Assembly: GCA_947166165.1 (NCBI GenBank)
Contig: CAMVDK010000016.1
Span: 1 to 19,649 of the forward strand
DNA length: 19,649 nucleotides
DNA from: an uncultured Porphyromonadaceae bacterium
GTDB taxonomy: Bacteria > Bacteroidota > Bacteroidia > Bacteroidales > Muribaculaceae
Direction: 5' to 3'
The position numbers and the translations under genes were made by a program. This document shows positions 6,786 through 12,684 of this stretch, in pieces (positions within the stretch are counted from its first letter, which is position 1; every line of letters begins with the position of its first letter). The notes below the pieces were generated by a model. That model had not been told where the DNA came from and made no database searches. It saw only the letters and a list, made by a program, of their open reading frames with translations.

Positions 6786-7694
6786 TCACTTGGCAACCTT
6801 CGTGTTGACGACAGTGCCGTCGGTGTAGCGTGTGCTCTTGACGAACACGCCATCGGTGGGCTGGTTCAGCTGGCGACCTTCCATGTCGAAGTAGGTGGTC
6901 GAAGCCACTTGACGATTGGCGTTGACATCGTTGAGGGCTGTGGTAACAAGGTTCATCACAATGGTCTCCATGTCGACATCTTCTTCTTCGACCACGACAT
7001 TCAAGACAAGAGTCGCAGTACCGTATTCAAGCTCAACCGTGTACTCTTGGTTGGCAGGCAGCGATGCCTCGAAATGGCCATCGGCGTCGGTGATTGCTTC
7101 CACGGGCTCAACTCCGGCACGCCGTGGTGCCTCCTCTTGCTCCTCAACAACCGGTGTAAAGCACACCATCACACCTTCGAGCGGGTTCTCGTCTTGGTCA
7201 ACCACGACGCCATGAACGAGCACGTCCTCTACAGGACGCTCGTAGAGCCAGGCGATGTTCGATGCGCTGCGTTCACCATCGACGGTGTAGTAGACCTGGA
7301 TGCCGATGTTCTGGGTGAACAGAGGTTCATAACCCTCGGTATTGGTGCGATAAAAGTAGACATAATAGTTGTTGAAGTCAACAGCGTTGCTGTAGAGGCT
7401 GTAATCAACCTCGGTGATATCATCCCCATAGAGGTCGAAAGTGTAATCATCGGCGGGAAACGTGAACAGTTCTGCACCATTGCCATTGTCGATAAAGATG
7501 CTATAGCTGATGAACTCCCGATTAAGCTCGTTGCCATCGACATCGGTGGTGGGCAGGGTGAAATAGAACCTGCTGAAACCGCTCTCATCGCCACAATCAT
7601 ACCATTCATCGGCCGTCGGGTCGGCAGGGATGGGAGCACCTTGCACCCCCACTCCAATCAACAATGCAAAAAGAAGTAATGATAACTTTTTCAT
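6786..7694 (-). CDS. Secreted protein, carboxypeptidase-regulatory-like domain, T9SS-like C terminus
   Basis: The product is 302 residues. It opens with a signal peptide (MKKLSLLLFALLIGVGVQGA, about 1-20). Residues 21-150 form a beta-rich region with many Tyr, Phe and Asp and no family I can name. Residues 155-250 look like a carboxypeptidase-regulatory-like beta-sandwich (VHGVVVDQDENPLEGVMV, then TDADGHFEASLP), interrupted by an acidic insert containing APRRAG (189-194). The last 40 residues (YFDMEGRQLNQPTDGVFV and on to KVAK) resemble T9SS type A sorting signals. It has its own promoter (7784-7814) and terminator. Export to the cell surface is likely; the substrate or partner is unknown. 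I do not recognise the gene. Confidence 0.85.
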   Translation of the reverse strand: MKKLSLLLFALLIGVGVQGAPIPADPTADEWYDCGDESGFSRFYFTLPTTDVDGNELNREFISYSIFIDNGNGAELFTFPADDYTFDLYGDDITEVDYSLYSNAVDFNNYYVYFYRTNTEGYEPLFTQNIGIQVYYTVDGERSASNIAWLYERPVEDVLVHGVVVDQDENPLEGVMVCFTPVVEEQEEAPRRAGVEPVEAITDADGHFEASLPANQEYTVELEYGTATLVLNVVVEEEDVDMETIVMNLVTTALNDVNANRQVASTTYFDMEGRQLNQPTDGVFVKSTRYTDGTVVNTKVAK

Positions 7695-7783
7695 AAATAC
7701 GTAGTTGTTAGTGGATAAAACAATTGATTGAATCTCGCCTTACAAAAAGACGCATTCGAGCGTCAAACGACTTTAATTTTCTG

Positions 7784-7814
7784 CAAAATTAGACAATTCT
7801 GCTTCTATTTGCAA
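7784..7814 (-). promoter_or_regulatory. Promoter of the 302-residue secreted-protein gene
   Basis: On the minus strand, TTG (7814-7812) is followed after 20 bp by TAATTTTG (7791-7784), a good Bacteroidota -33/-7 pair. The predicted leader is about 80 nt. It sits just after the end of the upstream membrane-protein gene, so the two are probably transcribed separately. Confidence 0.65.
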
Positions 7815-7855
7815 TAATATTAACTATTTTTAACCTAACGAAGATTCAATCGCTT

Positions 7856-8740
7856 CTATACAGCCAAGGTGGGTGTAAGCGTCAGCACCAGCAGGTGGAG
7901 CGCCATGAGTGCCACAGCAGGCCGCCGCCCTCCCGGGCGACGCAACAGCCACACCGCAGCAGCATTGGCACCTATAGCAGCCACAAAGGCTACAATATAT
8001 ATGACTACATTGACGTGATAGTAGGACGTGTGCCATCGCTCCGCTAGGTCGTAGAGGTCGCGCACACAAGCGTCGAAAGCCGAGTCAAGCGGCAGTGGAT
8101 AGGCAGCATACACCATGCAGCACATCAGCGCATAGGCGAACACCAGCAGCGACGACAGGCCTTTGGCCCACCACGCGCCGCCGCCAGCCCGCCCGGCAGG
8201 CCCGCGCCACGCCACCGTGGCCAGCCACACCGCCGAAGCCAGCACCAGGCCGGCCTGCACATAGTTGTTGCCTATCACACAAAACTCCTTATAGGTCAAC
8301 CCCAACGCGTAGCCCGTGGCCGCCATCACCGCACAGCACGTGCCAAACAAAGTGGTGAGCGGCCCATAGGGCGCCACAACCGACAGCAGGCAAGCCGACA
8401 GCAGGAATCCCGCCACCGCACACACCACAAAGTGCCACCAGCGCATGCGCAGCCAGATGCTGCAAGCCACAAACACATTGACCGCCACCGCCACCACCCC
8501 AAGCACAGCAGCCATTCCGCCTTGCAGATAGCTGCTCATATAGCTCAAGCCCTGGTTGGTGAGCCGGTCATCCACACCAGGCAGCACACCCGACAGACGG
8601 AGCACCCCAAGCGCAAACACCACGCAATAGCAAAGCGCCCCAACGGCCACTGCCACCGAAGTCGCACGCCGGTCGGCCATCAGCCTAAACAAAGCGGCCA
8701 CCAGCACCGCCGCACAAGATACAAGTAAAACTATCGTCAT
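7856..8740 (-). CDS. Unrecognised polytopic membrane protein
   Basis: The product is 294 residues and very hydrophobic, with about nine predicted membrane helices near residues 2-20, 28-50, 74-97, 102-122, 127-147, 160-178, 193-213, 243-265 and 271-291. The loops are short. A larger polar loop between helices 7 and 8 contains AFDACVRDLYDLAERWHTSYYH. There is no ATP-binding motif, no sugar-transport signature and no conserved catalytic motif that I recognise. The ATG at 8738-8740 is the first plausible start and gives a helix at once. It lies downstream of rfbC and the 38-bp repeats in the same orientation, so read-through from rfbC is possible; no strong promoter is visible, only a weak TACCTTTT near 8765-8772. 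Function unknown. Confidence 0.75.
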   Translation of the reverse strand: MTIVLLVSCAAVLVAALFRLMADRRATSVAVAVGALCYCVVFALGVLRLSGVLPGVDDRLTNQGLSYMSSYLQGGMAAVLGVVAVAVNVFVACSIWLRMRWWHFVVCAVAGFLLSACLLSVVAPYGPLTTLFGTCCAVMAATGYALGLTYKEFCVIGNNYVQAGLVLASAVWLATVAWRGPAGRAGGGAWWAKGLSSLLVFAYALMCCMVYAAYPLPLDSAFDACVRDLYDLAERWHTSYYHVNVVIYIVAFVAAIGANAAAVWLLRRPGGRRPAVALMALHLLVLTLTPTLAV

Positions 8741-8788
8741 CAGTGCACTTTTTCCACTATATATAAAAGGTACACGAAAAGTAAACCC

Positions 8789-8826
8789 AAGCGGGTCAAT
8801 GGGGTCGGAGGTTTTTGACCCACTTT
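8789..8826. repeat. 38-bp inverted-arm repeat, copy 1
   Basis: This unit is identical to the one at 8834-8871, 45 bp away start to start. On the plus strand it has arms AAGCGGGTCAA (8789-8799) and TTGACCCACTT (8815-8825) around a 15-nt GC-rich loop. That allows an 11-bp stem with one G-U wobble. An internal GGGTC/GACCC pairing offers an alternative fold. Confidence 0.85.
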
Positions 8827-8833
8827 GGGGCGA

Positions 8834-8871
8834 AAGCGGGTCAATGGGGTCGGAGGTTTTTGACCCACTTT
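8834..8871. repeat. 38-bp inverted-arm repeat, copy 2
   Basis: This second identical copy is separated from the first by 7 nt (GGGGCGA). It begins 4 nt after the rfbC stop codon, so in the rfbC transcript the two hairpins would lie directly in the 3' untranslated region. No T-tract follows either copy. Confidence 0.85.
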
Positions 8872-8875
8872 TGAT

Positions 8876-9421
8876 TCAAAACGGCTCGATGTCGGACAGG
8901 GGGAGGCCGCAGCGGTCTTTGGGGCTGAGGAGCATCTCGCTGTGGGGGATGCGCCAGTCGATGGCCAGGGCGGGGTCGTCGAAGCGGAGCGTGGCTTCGG
9001 ACTGGGGGGCGTAGACGTTGTCGACCTTGTATTGGAACTGGGCCACGTCGCTGAGCACCACGAAGCCGTGGGCAAAGCCGCGGGGGATGAAGAACTGGTT
9101 GCCCTGCCCGGCGCTGAGCTCCACGGCCACATGGCGACCGAAGGTGGGACTGCCGCCGCGCAGGTCGACGGCCACGTCGAGCACACGGCCCTGCGACACG
9201 CGCACGAGCTTGGCCTGGCTCCACTCGCCACGCTGGAAGTGTAGTCCGCGCAGCACGCCATGGGTTGAGAACGACTCATTGTCCTGCACAAACGTGACCG
9301 GCCCCACGTGCTGCCGGAATTCCTCGAGCTTGAACGTCTCGCAGAAGTAACCTCTCTCGTCTCCGAAGCGCCGGGGCTGGATCACCCACACGCCCTCGAT
9401 GTCGGTGCTGATATATTCCAT
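8876..9421 (-). CDS. rfbC: dTDP-4-dehydrorhamnose 3,5-epimerase
   Basis: This enzyme (RmlC) epimerises dTDP-4-keto-6-deoxyglucose at C3 and C5, the third step of dTDP-L-rhamnose synthesis for surface polysaccharide. The product is 181 residues, the usual length for this cupin-fold family. Landmarks are FRDERGYFxE-like FGDERGYFCETF (19-30), QDNESFSTHGVLRGLHFQ (46-63) with catalytic His61, Lys71, IPRGFAHGF (112-120) with His118, and the catalytic Tyr131 in FQYKVDN. These align with Salmonella His63, Lys73, His120 and Tyr133. The start at 9419-9421 lies just below a good promoter. The partner genes rfbA, rfbB and rfbD are not in the window. It is followed at once by a pair of 38-bp repeats. Confidence 0.95.
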   Translation of the reverse strand: MEYISTDIEGVWVIQPRRFGDERGYFCETFKLEEFRQHVGPVTFVQDNESFSTHGVLRGLHFQRGEWSQAKLVRVSQGRVLDVAVDLRGGSPTFGRHVAVELSAGQGNQFFIPRGFAHGFVVLSDVAQFQYKVDNVYAPQSEATLRFDDPALAIDWRIPHSEMLLSPKDRCGLPLSDIEPF

Positions 9422-9449
9422 AGTTACGACTTGACTTTGTTAGCGATTG

Positions 9450-9480
9450 CAAAGGTAGCAAATAAAGTGCATAGCACAAA
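9450..9480 (-). promoter_or_regulatory. Promoter of rfbC
   Basis: On the minus strand, TTTG (9480-9477) is followed after 19 bp by TACCTTTG (9457-9450), a near-perfect Bacteroidota promoter. The leader to the ATG at 9421 would be only about 20 nt. The -33 element lies 13 bp beyond the T-tract of the upstream gene's terminator. Confidence 0.75.
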
Positions 9481-9493
9481 GGCAATGGCCGAC

Positions 9494-9541
9494 AAAAACT
9501 TCGTGCCGAGCAGTGGGGTCTGCCCCACTGTCGGCACGAAG
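9494..9541 (-). terminator. Intrinsic terminator of the 899-residue secreted-protein gene
   Basis: On the minus strand, CTTCGTGCCG (9541-9532) pairs with CGGCACGAAG (9508-9499), and the inner CAGTGGGG/CCCCACTG pair (9530-9523 with 9518-9511) closes a 4-nt loop. That is 18 base pairs with a small internal bulge. Five Ts follow directly (9498-9494). It lies 57 nt below the stop codon at 9598 and shields the rfbC promoter from read-through. Confidence 0.85.
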
Positions 9542-9597
9542 CTCGCTATCATTCGCCTGCGAATGAACGTCATTCACAGGTTTAATGGCTCATTCAA

Positions 9598-12297
9598 TCA
9601 CTTCACCACAACCTTCTTGCCATCGATGATGTAGAAGCCTGCGGGCAGTGCGTCGACGTTGGCGGTGCGCTGCATCATGCGGCCATCGATGGTGTAGACG
9701 GCACCGGCGTTGGTGCCATTGGTGGCGATGTCGGTGATGGCGGTCACAGCACCGGTCTCAATCCAGTTGATGGTGACCTGGCCAAAGTTCACCTCACCCG
9801 GCATCAGGACGTACAGCGGCGTGTAGATCTGCGGGTCGGTGGTCGACGTGGCGGTGCAGGTGATGGTGTGGCCGTCGGGGCTGATGGTCATGTTGGCGCG
9901 GATGTCGTTGCCAGGCTGGTCGTTGAGATACCAGAACGAGCCGCCCAGACCGGTCATCACCTCGTCGCTGTAGATCGAGAGTTCGTAGTTGTCGGTGTCG
10001 GTGTAGTGGATACCCACGAGCGTGACGGTGTGACCGTCGGCGGTGAGCACCTGGCCATCGACGGGCTGCGAAGCCGGGGTGACGGTAAGTTCAAACTCGG
10101 CGGTGATGGGGTCGCCTTCGGCGCGCAAGGGAGCGCCGGCGCCCTGCGGGGCCACATAGGTGGCGGTGATGGTGGCGTTGCCCTCGGCGATGGCGGAAAT
10201 CAGACCAGCCTCGTCGATGGTGGCGACAGCCTCGTTGCTCGAAGCGAAGGTCAGGCCGTCGGTCACGACGTTGCCATTCTGATCCTTGACGGTGAGCTGG
10301 AGCGTCTTTCCGGCCTCCACCTCGCTAGCCGAAGCCTCGATGGTGATAGCAGTCACCTCGGCGGGGGTCTCACCGGCGGTCTTGTAGAAGTAGATGTTGT
10401 CGATGTAGACTACCTCGCTACCCGTACCGCGGTCGATCTTGAGCTGGAATGCGGTGTTGTCGTCATAGTTGAGGCCGAGCTGTCTCAGCGGCATGTCGAT
10501 GCTGTTCCACTCCTTCACGTTGAGCGTGCCGACGAGAGTGGAATTCTCGGTGGGAGCGTTGCGCATGATGGGCGTGATGCCGAAGCTCATTTCCTGCATG
10601 GGCAGGATGTCGATGTGGATGTATTCCATGTCGCTCAGGTCGATGTCTTGAGCGAACTCAAAGCCCAGGTAGTTGTAGTTGGTGAGCTTGAGCATCTCGT
10701 CGCCGTCGACAGTCTCGGTGCCCACAGCCGTGGCCTGGCCCCACCAGCCATATTGGTAAGTGGTGGCGGGCGTGTAGGCGTTGCTGTAGAGCGACTTCAC
10801 GTTCTCGGCGTCGACGGTGGGCGCGGGAGCGGCGGTCAGCACGAATGCCTCGCCGGTGGTGCTCACGGTGGCAGAGTAAACCTCCGAGTAGTTGCCAAAG
10901 GCGTCGACAGCCTTGATGTCGAATGTATACTGGGTGTTGCCGTTCAAGTCACCGATGGTGACTGCATTGCTCTGCCCGGCCACGCTGGTGCCCAGCGCAT
11001 AGATGGTGCCGTTGATGTCGTAGGCAAGATACTTCGACGCGTTGTCGGTGGCGGTGATGTTGAGCGTGACGCTGTTGTCGTCGCTCTCTGCGGTGACGCT
11101 GCTAATGGCGGGAGCCTCAGTGTCGGTGACGTCGGCCACCTTGGTGCCATAGACCGCGAAGTCGAAAATCTTCACGCTCCACTCGGTGGCAGCCTTGGTG
11201 CTGAGGAACTTCACATACCGCACGCCCTCGGCACCGCCGAAGGTCTCGGTGTGGTTGTTGATGCCCGCGGCACCGCCGCTGTAAGCGGCATCGCCAAAGA
11301 CGCCGTCGTTGCCGGCAAAGGCCAAAGTGAACGCCTCGGAGCAAGCGCCCTCGAAGTGGATGGCGATGCTCGACAGGTTGTACACACCGCGCAGGTCGGC
11401 GATAAAGCCCACATCGTAGGTGCGGCTGGCCTCATCGGCGCCAGTGGTTTTGCCCAGCATGTCCCAGGTGCTGGCATCGTTGTCGTCGAAGGCACCCACC
11501 TTGCTGGCATCGGTGGCCAGGCCCAGGTTGTAGACGCGCAGGTTGTAGTTGGTGAAGAGGTCAATCTTCTGTCCGGCGAGCACGTTGATGGTGATCTCGT
11601 TCGACTCCACATTGCCCTTCACGGCCTTCACGGTGGTGGTGCCGGGAGCGGCGGGAACGAACATGCCATTCTCCACTGCGCCCACGGTGGCGTTGCTCAC
11701 CACATATTCCACCTCGCCCACAGCCATGTCGCCGCCCAGCTGGTCGGCGCCGCTGAGTGTCAGCGCCAGGGGAGTGCCCACAGGGGTCTCGCCCGCAGCC
11801 GCGCTGAGGTTCATGGTGGTCAGAGCCAGGCCTCCCTCGAGGTTGTAGACACGCAGTTCAAAGAAGCTGTAGCCCCATTGCGTGGCACGCTCATTGCCCT
11901 TGAACTGCACATAGCGATACGTCTGGTCGCCCAGCGCAATCGACTGCACCAGGTTGGAGCCCAGCGTCTGGTTCGTGACCGTGGCCAGCACGGTGCCGCC
12001 GTCGATGTAGCCTTCGGCGTTCACGGTGTTGCCACCGATAATCTCAAACGACTTGGCATAGGCGCCCTCCCATGTGATGTTGATGGTGTTGAACTGCTTG
12101 GCCTCGCCCAGATCGACCTGCCACAGCTGCGGGTCGACACCGTGTGCCGACTCCCAGCGCGTGCCCGTGCTGCCGTCGTTGCCCAGGGCGGCCTCGCCCG
12201 ACGTGGCAATCGACGTGCAACCTTCGGCCAGGTTGGTCTGTGCGAAAGCACCCAATGCCAGCAAGCTGGCAATAGCAAAGGTAAATACTTTCTTCAT
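9598..12297 (-). CDS. Secreted multidomain protein: discoidin-like, Ig-like, FN3, T9SS-like C terminus
   Basis: The product is 899 residues. Apparent domains in order: signal peptide (1-20); a discoidin or F5/8 C-like domain (about 21-152, with NDGSTGTRWESAHG and LWQVDLGEAK); an Ig-like region (155-240); a second discoidin-like domain (245-385, with GAFDDNDASTWDM); fibronectin III (392-482); a carbohydrate-binding-like beta-sandwich (486-640, ending VYIDNIYFYK); a bacterial Ig-like Big_2 domain (646-742, with TFASSNEAVATID); a further beta domain (745-848); and a C-terminal T9SS-like sorting segment (853-899). The layout suggests glycan or surface binding; I see no catalytic domain. An insert with APLRAEG lies at 722-728. 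It is divergent from the LRR gene and has its own terminator. Confidence 0.88.
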   Translation of the reverse strand: MKKVFTFAIASLLALGAFAQTNLAEGCTSIATSGEAALGNDGSTGTRWESAHGVDPQLWQVDLGEAKQFNTINITWEGAYAKSFEIIGGNTVNAEGYIDGGTVLATVTNQTLGSNLVQSIALGDQTYRYVQFKGNERATQWGYSFFELRVYNLEGGLALTTMNLSAAAGETPVGTPLALTLSGADQLGGDMAVGEVEYVVSNATVGAVENGMFVPAAPGTTTVKAVKGNVESNEITINVLAGQKIDLFTNYNLRVYNLGLATDASKVGAFDDNDASTWDMLGKTTGADEASRTYDVGFIADLRGVYNLSSIAIHFEGACSEAFTLAFAGNDGVFGDAAYSGGAAGINNHTETFGGAEGVRYVKFLSTKAATEWSVKIFDFAVYGTKVADVTDTEAPAISSVTAESDDNSVTLNITATDNASKYLAYDINGTIYALGTSVAGQSNAVTIGDLNGNTQYTFDIKAVDAFGNYSEVYSATVSTTGEAFVLTAAPAPTVDAENVKSLYSNAYTPATTYQYGWWGQATAVGTETVDGDEMLKLTNYNYLGFEFAQDIDLSDMEYIHIDILPMQEMSFGITPIMRNAPTENSTLVGTLNVKEWNSIDMPLRQLGLNYDDNTAFQLKIDRGTGSEVVYIDNIYFYKTAGETPAEVTAITIEASASEVEAGKTLQLTVKDQNGNVVTDGLTFASSNEAVATIDEAGLISAIAEGNATITATYVAPQGAGAPLRAEGDPITAEFELTVTPASQPVDGQVLTADGHTVTLVGIHYTDTDNYELSIYSDEVMTGLGGSFWYLNDQPGNDIRANMTISPDGHTITCTATSTTDPQIYTPLYVLMPGEVNFGQVTINWIETGAVTAITDIATNGTNAGAVYTIDGRMMQRTANVDALPAGFYIIDGKKVVVK

Positions 12298-12352
12298 GTC
12301 ATTAAAAATTTATAGTTAAACACTAGATTATCTATCTGCGTATAATTGTTTG

Positions 12353-12383
12353 CAAAGTTAGGTCACATTTCTTAAAAGCAGAA
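12353..12383 (-). promoter_or_regulatory. Probable promoter of the 899-residue secreted-protein gene
   Basis: TAACTTTG on the minus strand (12360-12353) is a perfect -7 element about 55 nt before the ATG at 12297. The -33 is weak: only TTCTG (12383-12379) lies at a suitable distance. A weak -33 could mean dependence on an activator or an alternative sigma factor. Confidence 0.5.
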
Positions 12384-12461
12384 TGCTTTTTGTGCCAAAA
12401 AATGTAAAACGGCACTTTTCGGTAGGCCTTTTGTTGGATTCAAAAGCCACAATCCATCTAT

Positions 12462-12491
12462 CGGCATGCGCAGGCCGGCGCAATGCCGGCC
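12462..12491. other. Bistable GC-rich hairpin element
   Basis: Fold A pairs CGGCAT (12462-12467) and GCGC (12468-12471) with GCGC (12478-12481) and ATGCCG (12483-12488), one A bulged. Fold B pairs GGCCGGC (12473-12479) with GCCGGCC (12485-12491). The two folds share bases and exclude each other. The function is unknown. Confidence 0.55.
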
Positions 12492-12599
12492 ACGTTGACA
12501 ACGCCACCCGCTCGCCCATGCAGCCTTGCGTGTTACACACCGAAAGCAATAAAAAGAATAGCAAAAAACTCTGATTCTTCAAAATTTTCACCTAATTCG

Positions 12600-12630
12600 T
12601 TTCGTTTTCTCAAATTTTATTGTACCTTTG
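12600..12630 (+). promoter_or_regulatory. Promoter of the LRR-dockerin gene
   Basis: TTTC (12600-12603) is followed after 19 bp by TACCTTTG (12623-12630), a strong -7 element. Transcription would begin near 12637, giving a leader of about 48 nt before the ATG at 12685. This excludes the longer in-frame start at 12628, which lies inside the -7 element. Confidence 0.7.
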
Positions 12631-12684
12631 TGCGTTTTTTTAATTCCTATTACAAACAAGTTACCACCCAACCCCTCAAAAACT

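Larger units (their letters stand above)
12298..12684. other. Divergent intergenic region between two surface-protein genes
   Basis: This 387-bp region carries promoters facing both ways (12353-12383 minus, 12600-12630 plus). In the middle is a GC-rich element with two mutually exclusive hairpins (12462-12491). A GTG-initiated 77-codon minus-strand ORF (12358-12591) crosses it, but I do not accept it as a gene. No other coding signal is seen. Confidence 0.6.

Noticed and set aside
6638..6853. A 71-codon minus-strand ORF after the ribosomal operon
   Set aside because: It overlaps the end of the 302-residue gene in another frame and reads through that gene's intrinsic terminator.
8740..9291. 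A 183-codon frame overlapping rfbC and running through the 38-bp repeats
   Set aside because: rfbC in a different frame is certain. The repeated peptide from the repeats is a by-product of a 45-bp period.
9868..12315. An 815-codon plus-strand ORF opposite the 899-residue gene
   Set aside because: It has the same shadow composition (Val, Gly, Asp, His) and no domain or signal peptide. The minus-strand protein has clear domain order, promoter and terminator.
12358..12591. A 77-codon minus-strand ORF with a hydrophobic N terminus in the divergent intergenic region
   Set aside because: It begins with GTG, has no promoter, crosses the GC-rich bistable hairpin and ends at the -7 element of the next gene. 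The hydrophobic start is explained by the T-rich antisense of an A-rich region.
12628..12684. A 19-codon N-terminal extension of the LRR protein from the ATG at 12628
   Set aside because: That ATG overlaps the -7 promoter element, and the extension would place Pro- and Asn-rich residues ahead of a clean signal peptide.
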